Shown here: one piece after another, positions 25,370-34,311 of the stretch
How the letters are laid out: each line of letters opens with the position of its first letter
Numbering within the stretch: position 1 is the first letter of the stretch
From: Clostridia bacterium
Lineage (GTDB): Bacteria; Bacillota; Clostridia; Oscillospirales; CAG-272
Length of the DNA stretch: 51,020 bases
Direction: 5' to 3'
NCBI GenBank assembly: GCA_017508195.1
Contig: JAFVZL010000024.1
Coordinates: forward strand, 1 to 51,020
Program-made: the position numbers and the translations under genes
Notes under the pieces: model-generated
What the model was told of the DNA's origin: nothing
What the model saw: the letters and a program-made list of their open reading frames with translations, nothing else
The model's database searches: none

Positions 25370-26731
25370 ATGGCAATAACCAAAACTAAAGCACCCGCCT
25401 TTCACGTAACGGGCGAGGTGGGCTGGATAAATGATCCGAACGGTCTTATATACTATAAAGGTAAATACCACGCGTTTTTCCAGCATAATCCCGCTGATAC
25501 AAAGTGGGGTCCAATGCACTGGGGACACGTTGTCAGCGACGATATGACAAATTGGGAATATCTTCCGATAGCTCTCGCACCCGGCGGTGACGGTGATAAG
25601 AACGGCTGCTTTTCGGGCAGTGCCATCGTTCACGACGGGAAGCTGTGGCTCTTGTATACCGGATTTACCGAGAACGAGGGCGGTGAGAGCATAAGACAGC
25701 TGCAGTGTCTCGCAGAGAGCTCGGACGGAATAAACTTTAAAAAGCACGGTATCGTGATCGGAGAGGACGTATTACCCGATGAGTATGCACCTGCCGATTT
25801 CCGCGACCCGAAGGTATGGCTCCACGATGGCATCTTCTGGTGTCTTATCGCAGCGAGAAGAAAAGAGGGAAGAGGAAGAATTCTTCTCTTCAAATCGAAG
25901 GATCTCTTTAAATGGGAGTTCGTAAACGATGTTTTCGGAGTCGACAGTGCGGGCATAATGATAGAGTGCCCCGACTATAACGAGGATGAGGGCTACCTTC
26001 TCTGGTGCGAGCAGTTCCAGCCGAACGAGGGGAAAATTCACCTCAACGTGCATACCTGCCGATACGCTGTCGGAAGGATAGATTATTCTACGGGCTTATT
26101 CTGTGAGGAGTCGCGCGGAATAGTCGACTACGGCTTTGATATCTACGCGCCGCAAACATTTGCTTACAAATCCGCGGTTATGGGCTGGCTTAACATGTGG
26201 GACAGGAACGTTCCGTCCGAGAAGTACGGCTTTGCAGGTATGCTTACCGTGCCGAGAAAGGTGTCCATCGAGGATAAAAGACTCTGCCAGGAGCCTATCG
26301 TAAGCTGTGAGAGCGCGTATAGCTGTGATGTCAAGGGAAGCATGACCGATCGGGTAAAGGTCGGTGTGGTCGTTATCAAGGCGACCGAGCTTCGTGAGCT
26401 CGGGCTTAAAATGCGCGTGGGCGGTGAGAATTACACCTATCTTACGCTTTCCGACGGCGAGTGGGTCTTTGACCGCTCCGTGTCTGGCGAGGCTATCGTG
26501 GGTGTAGAAAAGGATTCCGATACCCTAAACGGAATAAGACGTATGCCATTCTCGGGTAAGAAGGACGTGACACTGACTGTCGTTATGGACGAATTCTCTT
26601 TAGAGATATTCGAGGACGGCAGAGCCATGACCTCGACGGTATATCCCCCCGCGGATGCGCTGGGTCTTGAGCTTGTCGCGGATGCGGAGAGCTGTCATTA
26701 CGAGAGATACGATATTCAGCTGAAGGCGTAA
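25370..26731 (+). CDS. Cytoplasmic GH32 beta-fructosidase (sucrose/fructo-oligosaccharide hydrolase)
   Basis: This 453-residue enzyme has no signal peptide. It should hydrolyse sucrose (or its phosphate) and imported fructo-oligosaccharides inside the cell. All three GH32 catalytic motifs are intact: GWINDPNG (Asp22), FRDPK (Asp146) and ECPDY (Glu199). The C-terminal sandwich begins near 300. I choose the ATG at 25370 because it places the propeller start at the usual distance, although its ribosome binding site is weak. A longer frame from 25319 runs through an upstream GC-rich hairpin (25322-25347). It is the last gene of the fructan operon and is followed by a terminator. Because import is by ABC and not PTS, unphosphorylated substrates are more likely. 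Confidence 0.9.
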   Translation: MAITKTKAPAFHVTGEVGWINDPNGLIYYKGKYHAFFQHNPADTKWGPMHWGHVVSDDMTNWEYLPIALAPGGDGDKNGCFSGSAIVHDGKLWLLYTGFTENEGGESIRQLQCLAESSDGINFKKHGIVIGEDVLPDEYAPADFRDPKVWLHDGIFWCLIAARRKEGRGRILLFKSKDLFKWEFVNDVFGVDSAGIMIECPDYNEDEGYLLWCEQFQPNEGKIHLNVHTCRYAVGRIDYSTGLFCEESRGIVDYGFDIYAPQTFAYKSAVMGWLNMWDRNVPSEKYGFAGMLTVPRKVSIEDKRLCQEPIVSCESAYSCDVKGSMTDRVKVGVVVIKATELRELGLKMRVGGENYTYLTLSDGEWVFDRSVSGEAIVGVEKDSDTLNGIRRMPFSGKKDVTLTVVMDEFSLEIFEDGRAMTSTVYPPADALGLELVADAESCHYERYDIQLKA

Positions 26732-26810
26732 GCCTTCCGTGCGACCGTCGCGATATCCGCTCCAAAAGCCGACACGGCATATAGCTTAAAAATAAAAGTG
26801 AAATACTAAA

Positions 26811-26850
26811 GCCTCGGTGCGTGATTTATTCTGCCCGAGGCATTTCCTTT
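26811..26850 (+). terminator. Terminator of the fructan operon
   Basis: GCCTCGG (26811-26817) and CCGAGGC (26835-26841) form a stem with a 17-base loop, followed by ATTTCCTTTTCC. It lies 80 bases after the last gene of the operon. Confidence 0.7.
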
Positions 26851-26930
26851 TCCTCCGGACTGAATAAGCGTGCCTATAATATCGACCTTGACACGGATTA
26901 TCTGCTTTATTACCCGTAAAAAGTATTCTG

Positions 26931-26959
26931 TTGCAATATTTCGGGAGAGATGGTATAAT
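26931..26959 (+). promoter_or_regulatory. Promoter of the metallophosphoesterase gene
   Basis: TTGCAA (26931-26936), a 17-base spacer and TATAAT (26954-26959) form a good sigma-A promoter about 45 bases before the start codon at 27010. Confidence 0.7.
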
Positions 26960-27009
26960 GTAGATGGGTGAGCCGCGTGCCCGCCATGAAGATGAAGGAG
27001 GATATTACG

Positions 27010-28260
27010 GTGAGTAAATCCAAAAAGAAACTGTTGACCCTACTTATAATTATCGGAGCGATAGCTCTGCTTGTGGGAATAATATTCGGAGTTTGTGCTA
27101 TACTCAACGCGTCTTACATTGATGAGATGGAGAAGTACATAGACGGATACGACAGGGTAATCTATGAAGAACAGCTCAAACCGACGCTCGACGAGCGCGG
27201 CAACTATTCATTTACTACCGATGAGGAGTTCAAGGTCGTGCAGCTGACCGACGTGCATATCGGCGGCGGATTTCTGTACGGTGACGGAGATAAGAGAGCT
27301 ATTCACGCGGTGGCATCCATGATAAAGGAAGAAAAGCCCGACCTCGTTATAGTGACGGGCGACATATCCTTTGCCGTGCCGATGGCGGCAAATCTCGACA
27401 ACTCGATATGCCACGGCTTCTTCAAGAGGCTGATGGAGAACCTCGGCGTTTATTGGACAGTTAACTTCGGCAACCACGATGCCGAGAAGTATAACCCTTA
27501 TGACAGGGCGGCTGTTGCCGCGATGTATGAGGACGAGAGCCTTAAGTATTGCCTGTTTTCATCCGGTCCCGACGACGTTTTCGGTGAGTGTAACCACGTT
27601 ATAACCGTGAAGAACAGTCTCGGGCTTGTAACGAGCTCGTTCGTTATGATAGATTCAAACGCCTATACCGAGAACGATATATTCGGTCTTGGGTGGGATT
27701 ACGACAACGTACACGACGATCAGATAGAGTGGTACAGAGAGAATATCGAGTACTACACGGCAAAGAATCTCGAGGTCTACAACTCGCTTCCCGAGAGCCT
27801 GCGCCCCAAAGAATTTGACACGGGTGCGGTGAAAAGCTATATGTATATGCATATTCCGCCCGAGGAGATGCTGAAGACCTATAACGAAAAGCTGAAGGGA
27901 AAGCCCACCGACGCTGGTAAATACGGATTTGCGGGCGAGGGTGGACAGGTGGTGTATTCCTCTGACTATCCCGATAACCTTTTCGAGACTGTCGTAGAGC
28001 TCGGCAGTACGAAGGGCATCTTCTTCGGTCACGATCACCTCAACGCTCTTAAGCTCGAGCGCGACGGTGTGCTTATGTCCTACGGTCTCAGTATCGATTA
28101 TTCGGCTTATGCGGGATGGGCGGGATACCAGCGCGGATGTACGGTCATGACCTTCGGTGAAGACGGTATGACAGCTCACGAATTCTCAAGCTATTACTCT
28201 GGCAAATACGACAATCTTGGTGATAATGTAAATATGACTTTACCAAATACGTATCAATGA
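27010..28260 (+). CDS. Membrane-anchored calcineurin-like metallophosphoesterase
   Basis: This 416-residue protein has one N-terminal transmembrane anchor (about 9-30) and an extracytoplasmic phosphoesterase domain. The metal-binding motifs are complete: DVH (Asp81, His83), GD (Asp118), GNHD (Asn155-His156) and GHDH (His341, His343). The start is GTG 27010, preceded by AAGGAGG. An upstream in-frame GTG at 26968 has no ribosome binding site. Such enzymes cleave phosphomonoesters or diesters of nucleotides, lipids or wall polymers; the substrate cannot be told here. The gene has its own promoter and terminator and so is not part of the fructan operon. Confidence 0.88.
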   Translation: MSKSKKKLLTLLIIIGAIALLVGIIFGVCAILNASYIDEMEKYIDGYDRVIYEEQLKPTLDERGNYSFTTDEEFKVVQLTDVHIGGGFLYGDGDKRAIHAVASMIKEEKPDLVIVTGDISFAVPMAANLDNSICHGFFKRLMENLGVYWTVNFGNHDAEKYNPYDRAAVAAMYEDESLKYCLFSSGPDDVFGECNHVITVKNSLGLVTSSFVMIDSNAYTENDIFGLGWDYDNVHDDQIEWYRENIEYYTAKNLEVYNSLPESLRPKEFDTGAVKSYMYMHIPPEEMLKTYNEKLKGKPTDAGKYGFAGEGGQVVYSSDYPDNLFETVVELGSTKGIFFGHDHLNALKLERDGVLMSYGLSIDYSAYAGWAGYQRGCTVMTFGEDGMTAHEFSSYYSGKYDNLGDNVNMTLPNTYQ

Positions 28261-28270
28261 GCACAACAAA

Positions 28271-28303
28271 GGCGTCACCCCGGCGGTGATGCCTCGCTTT
28301 TTA
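28271..28303 (+). terminator. Terminator after the metallophosphoesterase gene
   Basis: GGCGTCACC (28271-28279) pairs with GGTGATGCC (28285-28293), including one G-U pair, followed by TCGCTTTTTAT. Confidence 0.75.
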
Positions 28304-28421
28304 TAAGGCGTGCGAGTGTACCTCGCTCCTTCAGACGTTTATTGTGGATTTTATTAATTCCCTTCGGTTTTCCATGAAGCTTTTGCGTCGGGCGGCAATG
28401 GGAAAAGGGTGACTTTGGCAC

Positions 28422-28450
28422 TTGCATATATTAATAAAATATGTTATACT
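28422..28450 (+). promoter_or_regulatory. Promoter of the FAD oxidoreductase operon
   Basis: TTGCAT (28422-28427), a 17-base spacer and TATACT (28445-28450) form a sigma-A promoter. The remainder of the gap 28303-28421 shows no feature I can name. Confidence 0.65.
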
Positions 28451-28451
28451 G

Positions 28452-28473
28452 AATTTGCTAAGTATAGCAAATT
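28452..28473. promoter_or_regulatory. Putative operator overlapping the transcription start
   Basis: Perfect 9-base arms AATTTGCTA and TAGCAAATT flank a 4-base centre directly downstream of the -10 box. The position is ideal for repression. No regulator gene lies next to it, so the binding protein is unknown. Confidence 0.55.
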
Positions 28474-28562
28474 GTCGGCTGAACGGTCTATGCCGTATTT
28501 CTTTTCCTTATTGATGGGTTCGGCTCTCGAACGGAAAAGATAAACAAAGACGGGAGAATTGT

Positions 28563-29912
28563 ATGAGCAGTGTTTTGTTTGATATCAAAAAGAGCTTTGG
28601 ATGCAATGTTTTTGTAGCGGGCGGCGGTGTCGCGGGTATCGCGGCGGCTATCTCCGCAGCAAGAGGCGGTGCTAACGTAATTCTCGCGGATAACAACGGT
28701 TATCTCGGCGGCTCTGCAACCGCAGGTATGGTAGGCACCTTCATGACCTGTATGGACACCAAGGGAGAGAAGCAGATAATCAAGGGCTTTTTTGAGGAGT
28801 TCGTTCTTGAGCTTTTAAAGGAGAACGGTGCTATCTATCACACAAGCTGCCCCGGCTCGGACAGTTACAGCGGCTACCGCGAGACGGGTCATATAGGCGT
28901 TACGCCCTATGACTTCGAGGCGTTCAAGCGAGTAGCGGAGAGGATGTGCCTCGAGGCGGGAGTCAAGCTCCTTTACCACGCGACTCTCGTAAAGGCGGAT
29001 GCCTCTGACGGGAGAGTCAGGAGCGCATATCTTGCATTAAAGGACGGCATTTATAAGATAGATGCAGACGTCTTTATCGACACCACGGGTGACGGCGCAC
29101 TCTCTTATCTTGCAGGGGCACAGACCATGTACGGTGACGAGGACGGAACTATACAGAATCCTACTCTTTTCTGCACGATAAGCGGCGTTGATAAGCCGAT
29201 GCTCGACGAGTACGTCAGAAACAGTAAGAACCCGAGAGAGAGGTTCTATATGGACCTTATCGAAGAGGGGCGCGAGAGGGGAGAGTTCCCCTGCGGAACC
29301 TATAAGCTCCGCTTTTTCGAGGGTCTTAACGGATATTGGAACGTAAATATGGCGCAGGTCGATGAGAATATTGACGTGCTTGACGGTGAAGTAATTACCG
29401 AGGCTGAGATATCGCAAAGAGCTCAGCTGGTTGAGATAATCAAGTTCTTGCGCAAGTACATTCCCTCGCTGAGGGATATAAAAATGGTAAGCTCGGCAGC
29501 GGCTCTCGGTATAAGAGAGAGCAGACGCGTTGTCGGCAACTATATTCTCACGGTCGATGACGTAAGCAATTCCACAGACTTCCCCGATAAGGTCGTCAGC
29601 TGTGCGAATTCTATTGACGTTCATTGCAAGGACCGTGTCAATTACCAGACTCGAAAGAGCGAGAAGAGCTACTACATACCCCTGTCATGCCTTATAGTAA
29701 AGGGCTTCTCGAATCTTCTCGTGGCGGGCAGATGCCTCTCGGCAGACAGATTCGCTCTCGCGGCGGTGAGAGTTATGCCCCCCTGCTTCGCTATGGGTGA
29801 GGCGGTCGGAGTGACATCGGCACTTGCCTTAGGAGTAGGCGGTGACGTAAACCGCGTAAACGTAAAGGACGTTCAGAAAATACTTTTAGAAAATAACGGA
29901 TGCCTGGATTAA
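28563..29912 (+). CDS. FAD-dependent oxidoreductase (FAD_oxidored family)
   Basis: This 449-residue flavoprotein has an N-terminal Rossmann dinucleotide motif (AGGGVAGIAAA, Gly20/22/25). It is followed by the GGSATAGMVG-type loop common in FAD_oxidored proteins of carbohydrate-degrading bacteria, and a C-terminal AGRCLSADRFA segment that closes the FAD site. There is no signal peptide. It is first in an operon with a TIM-barrel isomerase-like gene and a GH88-type gene, so oxidation or dehydration of a sugar or sugar acid is a reasonable inference. The exact substrate is unknown. The ATG is about seven bases after GGGAGAA. Confidence 0.85.
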   Translation: MSSVLFDIKKSFGCNVFVAGGGVAGIAAAISAARGGANVILADNNGYLGGSATAGMVGTFMTCMDTKGEKQIIKGFFEEFVLELLKENGAIYHTSCPGSDSYSGYRETGHIGVTPYDFEAFKRVAERMCLEAGVKLLYHATLVKADASDGRVRSAYLALKDGIYKIDADVFIDTTGDGALSYLAGAQTMYGDEDGTIQNPTLFCTISGVDKPMLDEYVRNSKNPRERFYMDLIEEGRERGEFPCGTYKLRFFEGLNGYWNVNMAQVDENIDVLDGEVITEAEISQRAQLVEIIKFLRKYIPSLRDIKMVSSAAALGIRESRRVVGNYILTVDDVSNSTDFPDKVVSCANSIDVHCKDRVNYQTRKSEKSYYIPLSCLIVKGFSNLLVAGRCLSADRFALAAVRVMPPCFAMGEAVGVTSALALGVGGDVNRVNVKDVQKILLENNGCLD

Positions 29913-29930
29913 GGCGGAATGGAGGATAAT

Positions 29931-30851
29931 ATGCTGAGAGTTGGCACACAGTCTGATCAATGGTATTCGGACAGCGATCCTGAGGGCTCGATCGTTTATT
30001 ACAAGTCCTGCGGATTTGATGCGGTGGATTTCAATCTCCATTGCTATATACCCATCGGTGAGCTCGAGAAGAAAGGACCGCCCTATACTTCGTTTTACGA
30101 TAAGAGCCTCGAGGAGCTCTACGAATACTTCCGCCCCCTTAAAGAGGCGTGCAAGAAGCATGACGTAGAGATAGCGCAGATACACGCGCCCTTCCCGACC
30201 TGGCTTTCGGGTCAGCCCGAGCTTAACGAATACATCGTATCCGTGCTCGAGAAGTGTATGGCTATATGTGCATTTCTCGACTGCCCCGGTATCGTCGTGC
30301 ATCCCGTTCACGGCACCGATGACGAGTGGGAGGCTAATATGTGGCTTTACAGAAGGCTCATCCCCGCCGCCAAGAAATACGGTGTGAAGATACTTCTCGA
30401 AAATATCTTCGGCAGATACAAGGGCAGATTTATACAGGGCAGAGTTTCGAGCCCCGAGCTCGCCTGCAAGTACTTCGACACCCTTACCGCTGAGGCAGGT
30501 TTTGATGCGTTCGGCTTCTGCTTCGACGTAGGACACGCCATTATTACCTGCCAGGATATACCCGCCTTCATAAGAACGCTCGGTCACAGACTGACAAACC
30601 TTCATATACACGATAACAACGGTCTTGACGACCTTCATCTTATGCCCTATACCTGTCTCACAACAGGCAACAATCTCGTATGCGACTGGGACGGTATCAT
30701 AGAGGCACTAAGGGATATCGGATACAGAGGCGCGCTCTGCTTCGAGACCTTCAAGAGTGTGAGAATTATGCCGAAAGAGGTGAGGGGCGAGGTCCTTAAG
30801 CTCATCTCGGCAATAGGAAGATACTTCAGCGACAGAATACTCGCGGAATAA
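29931..30851 (+). CDS. Sugar phosphate isomerase/epimerase-like TIM-barrel protein
   Basis: This 306-residue protein of the xylose isomerase-like (AP endonuclease 2) TIM-barrel family has characteristic metal-site segments: IHAPFP (about 80-85), ILLENI (about 151-156), FCFDVGHA (about 195-202) and NLHIHDN (about 222-228). These provide the His, Glu and Asp ligands. I choose the ATG at 29931 because GGAGG lies at 29921-29925. An ATG at 29919 precedes that site. It sits 18 bases after the FAD oxidoreductase and before a GH88-type gene, so it probably isomerises or epimerises a sugar or sugar acid in the same pathway. Confidence 0.85.
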   Translation: MLRVGTQSDQWYSDSDPEGSIVYYKSCGFDAVDFNLHCYIPIGELEKKGPPYTSFYDKSLEELYEYFRPLKEACKKHDVEIAQIHAPFPTWLSGQPELNEYIVSVLEKCMAICAFLDCPGIVVHPVHGTDDEWEANMWLYRRLIPAAKKYGVKILLENIFGRYKGRFIQGRVSSPELACKYFDTLTAEAGFDAFGFCFDVGHAIITCQDIPAFIRTLGHRLTNLHIHDNNGLDDLHLMPYTCLTTGNNLVCDWDGIIEALRDIGYRGALCFETFKSVRIMPKEVRGEVLKLISAIGRYFSDRILAE

Positions 30852-30877
30852 GAATGAAAGATGAGAGGGAAGGAAAT

Positions 30878-32125
30878 ATGAAAACGAAAATAACAGCAAT
30901 ATGCCTACTTTTAGTTACATTTCTCGGTCTTTTCCTCTCGTCTTGCCAGCCTGAGAGCCCCGAGCCTTACGTTAACCCGTATTACGGAGAGGAGCTTTCG
31001 CGGGAGAAGTTAGAGTTCGCTTTATCCGAGGCTATAAAGAAAATTGACGGAGCGCTCCCGACCTTTACCGATAAGTTTCCCTCGCACGCGAGCAAGAATA
31101 ACGTATACAGTGCGGTAGAGAATACGAGCGGATGGAATACAGGCTTCTGGACGGGAATGCTCTGGCACGCATATGAGCTGACGGGGGACGAAAGGTATAA
31201 GGACGTTGCTCTTTCGCAGATAGAGTCATATCACCGCAGAATAGAAAACAAGATAGGTGTAAATCATCACGATATGGGCTTCGTTTACGTTCCTTCGTGC
31301 GTTGCGGCATACAAAATCACGGGTGACGAGACGGCAAAAGAGGCTGCGCTGATGGCGGCAGACCATCTCATAACGAGATATCACGAGGGCGCGGGCTTCA
31401 TTCAGGCGTGGGGTGACGTTGGAGCTGATGATAATTACCGACTTATCATAGATTGCCTTATGAATATACCGCTGCTCTATTGGGCGAGCGAGGTGACGGG
31501 TGACGGCAGGTATCAGGAGATCGCCTACAACCACTTCAAGACTACGGTGAGCACCTGCTACCGCGAGGATGGCAGCACCTACCACACCTACTACTTTAAC
31601 AAGGAAACGGGTGAGCCATTAAGGGGTGTTACCGCTCAGGGTGCCGGTGACGAGTCGACCTGGTCGAGGGGTCAGTCCTGGGGAATGTACGGCCCTCTGC
31701 TCACCTACATATACGTTGAGGATGAGTCGGTGATAGCCACCTTTAAGTCTACTCTCAACTATTATCTTGCACATCTGCCCGAGGACTACGTTGCTTATTG
31801 GGATCTGTCATTCACAACGGGGGATGAGCCCCGCGATTCATCGAGCGCGTCTATTGCGCTCTGCGCCATCCTCGAGGGAATAAAGCATCTTGATGAGGGC
31901 GACCCCGACCGCGCGGTATATACCGCCGCTGCGAAAAATATCATGAATTCGCTTATAGACAACTATCTCGCGGCATCCCTACCCGAGGCGAACGGGCTTC
32001 TGCTCCACGGAACGTATTCAAAGCCGGGCGGCACAGGTGTGGACGAGATGAATATATGGGGTGACTACTTCTTCATGGAGGCTTTACACAGAATGCTCGA
32101 GCCCGATTGGGAGCTTTATTGGTGA
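30878..32125 (+). CDS. GH88/GH105-type unsaturated glucuronyl hydrolase-like lipoprotein
   Basis: This 415-residue lipoprotein has lipobox LSSC (Cys23) and an (alpha/alpha)6 toroid-type sequence. Conserved segments include GWNTGFWTGMLWHAYE (about 84-99), HHDMGFVY (about 129-136) and SRGQSWGMYGPL (about 265-276), matching GH88 unsaturated glycuronyl hydrolases. This suggests it removes an unsaturated uronic acid from oligosaccharides made by polysaccharide lyases, acting outside the cell. The ATG at 30878 is favoured because GGGAAGG lies just before it. An ATG at 30854 lacks such a site. No lyase gene is present in the window, so the source of the substrate is unknown. GH105 is the alternative family. 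Confidence 0.85.
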   Translation: MKTKITAICLLLVTFLGLFLSSCQPESPEPYVNPYYGEELSREKLEFALSEAIKKIDGALPTFTDKFPSHASKNNVYSAVENTSGWNTGFWTGMLWHAYELTGDERYKDVALSQIESYHRRIENKIGVNHHDMGFVYVPSCVAAYKITGDETAKEAALMAADHLITRYHEGAGFIQAWGDVGADDNYRLIIDCLMNIPLLYWASEVTGDGRYQEIAYNHFKTTVSTCYREDGSTYHTYYFNKETGEPLRGVTAQGAGDESTWSRGQSWGMYGPLLTYIYVEDESVIATFKSTLNYYLAHLPEDYVAYWDLSFTTGDEPRDSSSASIALCAILEGIKHLDEGDPDRAVYTAAAKNIMNSLIDNYLAASLPEANGLLLHGTYSKPGGTGVDEMNIWGDYFFMEALHRMLEPDWELYW

Positions 32126-32160
32126 GAGGGCGGCGTTTGCGCGAGCAGACTTCGCCTACA

Positions 32161-32232
32161 AGTAGTGAATTGTCAATAGAAGTGCAACACTTTTAAAGTA
32201 GTGAATTGTCAATAGAAGTGCAACACTTTTAA
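32161..32232. repeat. Two tandem 36-bp units resembling an IS30-family terminus
   Basis: Two exact 36-base copies stand head to tail (32161-32196 and 32197-32232), with a partial third start (AGTGAATTAG) after. They share GTGAATT and AAGTGCAACACTTTTAA with the outer end of the IS30-type element at 50883. This looks like a footprint of insertion-sequence ends without an element between them. Confidence 0.7.
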
Positions 32233-32240
32233 AGTGAATT

Positions 32241-32270
32241 AGAAAAGGCACCCACTCGGGTGCCTTTTCT
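32241..32270. terminator. Bidirectional terminator between convergent genes
   Basis: Perfect 13-base arms AGAAAAGGCACCC (32241-32253) and GGGTGCCTTTTCT (32258-32270) surround a 4-base loop. It serves the GH88-type gene on the plus strand and the gene ending at 32342 on the minus strand. Confidence 0.8.
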
Positions 32271-32341
32271 CGTTGTAAGAAGTATAGTATATGTATTTTG
32301 TATTTTTGTAGTAATTGTGACGGATTCGGGCTTATTCCCCG

Positions 32342-34234
32342 TTACCAATACAGATCGTTTCGGCTGATTCCGTAGGCATCAGCGGCACTGTCTGCATCGT
32401 TGAAGCCTAAACTGCGTGCGTTGTAGTCTGCTGAATCGTAACTGGTGTCGTTATCGTCACTGCTCGGGGAGAATGCGGATCCGTAATCGTATCCCGAGGA
32501 TGATGAGTAGCTGTCATCGTCATCATCGTTACAGTATCCTCCGCTGCTGTACCCGCCGCCACTGTATCCGCCGCCATAGCTCTCGTTGTAGCCATCGTTG
32601 TTATTGCTTACACCTGACGGGCGTCTTGGTGCTGACTTGTAGTCGAAGCTCTGGACAATTCGGCAGTAAAGTATCGATGGGCGTGATGATTGCGGAGCAG
32701 GCGGAGAGTCTTTTCTTGCCATGAAGAATATGAAGGAAAAGATTGCTCCGCCAATAGTGCATAAAATGCAGAAAATGAATGTTCCGGGGTATCCATCGCT
32801 CATGACCATAAGCGTTGTTGCGGTGATTTCAAAGGCGAGGATCGCTATCTGTGACAGAACTGTAAGCTTCTTATCAAAGGCGTTGGCAATACATACGGCA
32901 ATGGCGTAGATCAATGCTACGAGAAGAGGCATAACTGTATTTCCGTAGAATTCCTCACTGCCGGCGAAGCCGTAGACGTCGAGCTCGTCAAATTCGAGAA
33001 CGAACGGGAAGCCCGTAAATACGAGGATCGCCAGAAGCATTGCACAAGATACGGCAAGCTTTCCAAACTCGTCTGCATTAATCAGCGTTGCGACTGTCAT
33101 AAAGAAAATGGGCAGTGATACCGTGAGCATTGTAGCATAAAGCTCGGGATCGTCCCAACTGAGGTAGGTAAAGCTAGAGATGTTTAAGAAGTATACCGCC
33201 CCCGCGGCTGACAGGACGGTGTAGATCATCTTCGGGAATGTCTTTACTTTGAGTATCTCTTCGGCCGAGAAGCACTGTAATGCTGCTTTGGTGTAAAGCT
33301 TCTCGAAAAGGAATATGCCTGCATACCCGACAGCGAACATCAGGATATTGAAGAATGGATAGAATATCCAATAATCAAGCTCTACACCTGAGAACAGCCA
33401 TGCTGCGATGAGATACATTGCCGCAAACAGTATAGCTACACCCGTGCTGAGAAAATCGGTCATTCTCTGCTTTTTAGCAACAGCCTTATCCATTGTGCGG
33501 CGTGCCTTCGGATGGCACTTGTAGTTATAGAGCAAGCAATACGCCTCGCAGCACTTGCCGCGTGCAATCTCTTTTTCCGCGCGTTCGACAGTACTGTCAA
33601 GCGTTGATACAAGCTCGGTAGCGCGACTGTGGCTCTTGTCGAGCTTAACCTTCGCCTCCTCCATTGCTTTGAAACACTGCAGTTTTCTCTGCGTTTCGTA
33701 ATAAAAGATCGAGTTGTCAAATTTTTCTATTAATCTCTCATAGTATGTTGACAGATTGAATTGCTCCTCGAGCGTACAGTATTCGTATGCTTTTTGGATG
33801 TTGGAGTCCTCTTCCCATATTTTGATGAAGCGCTCTTTCTCCTTCTTAATAAACTCTCTGTAAGTGCTCTCAATACTGCGAGAGCCGATGCCGACGGCTT
33901 GATCTATATCCTTTTTCGTAAGGAAATGCTCGACCTCGTACTTGGCGTAACACTTCTCGATATCTTCATACATCCCGGCGGGATCCTCTGAGAGCGTGTA
34001 GCCGCAGATCGTATCCTCTGTCGGGATAAGAAAGTCGGCGGTAAGACGCTCAAAGGTTGGAGTTCTGACGCTTACGAGGAATAGTCCCTGGTAAGCCATT
34101 CCGCACTCGGGGTCCTCGTCGAGCGCCGTGAGAAGTGCACCCTTTGCCTCCTCGTAGCGTTCCTCGGAGAGTAGTGTGCGTGCTCGCTCGAGGTATTGGT
34201 CGCGCCTGTCTTTATCGACGGTTGCAGCTGCCAT
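32342..34234 (-). CDS. TPR-like, multi-transmembrane protein with Gly/Ser/Asp-rich tail, unknown
   Basis: This 630-residue protein has no named family that I recognise. The N-terminal part contains a TPR-like unit (about 10-50, YLERARTLLSEERYEEAKGAL). A charged helical cytoplasmic region follows (about 75-260). Seven or more hydrophobic helices span about 267-500. The C-terminal 100 residues are low complexity, with repeated GGGYSGGGYSSGG-type runs and Asp/Ser stretches. The start has AAGGAGAA upstream and a perfect TTGACA-17-TATAAT promoter. The layout resembles scaffold or secretion-linked membrane proteins of Clostridia; this is only an analogy. Confidence 0.8.
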   Translation of the reverse strand: MAAATVDKDRRDQYLERARTLLSEERYEEAKGALLTALDEDPECGMAYQGLFLVSVRTPTFERLTADFLIPTEDTICGYTLSEDPAGMYEDIEKCYAKYEVEHFLTKKDIDQAVGIGSRSIESTYREFIKKEKERFIKIWEEDSNIQKAYEYCTLEEQFNLSTYYERLIEKFDNSIFYYETQRKLQCFKAMEEAKVKLDKSHSRATELVSTLDSTVERAEKEIARGKCCEAYCLLYNYKCHPKARRTMDKAVAKKQRMTDFLSTGVAILFAAMYLIAAWLFSGVELDYWIFYPFFNILMFAVGYAGIFLFEKLYTKAALQCFSAEEILKVKTFPKMIYTVLSAAGAVYFLNISSFTYLSWDDPELYATMLTVSLPIFFMTVATLINADEFGKLAVSCAMLLAILVFTGFPFVLEFDELDVYGFAGSEEFYGNTVMPLLVALIYAIAVCIANAFDKKLTVLSQIAILAFEITATTLMVMSDGYPGTFIFCILCTIGGAIFSFIFFMARKDSPPAPQSSRPSILYCRIVQSFDYKSAPRRPSGVSNNNDGYNESYGGGYSGGGYSSGGYCNDDDDDSYSSSSGYDYGSAFSPSSDDNDTSYDSADYNARSLGFNDADSAADAYGISRNDLYW

Positions 34235-34278
34235 AAAAATTCTCCTTGTTGTTAAGTGTTTAAGAGTCTTACATAAGT

Positions 34279-34307
34279 ATTATACCGAGTATACGCGGCG
34301 TTGTCAA
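34279..34307 (-). promoter_or_regulatory. Consensus promoter of the TPR/membrane protein gene
   Basis: On the minus strand TTGACA (34307-34302), a 17-base spacer and TATAAT (34284-34279) match the consensus exactly. Confidence 0.75.
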
Positions 34308-34311
34308 GGTC

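Noticed and set aside
32161-32232. Two 36-bp repeats considered as a short CRISPR array
   Set aside because: The units are directly adjacent with no spacers, no cas genes are near, and the sequence matches an insertion-sequence terminus.
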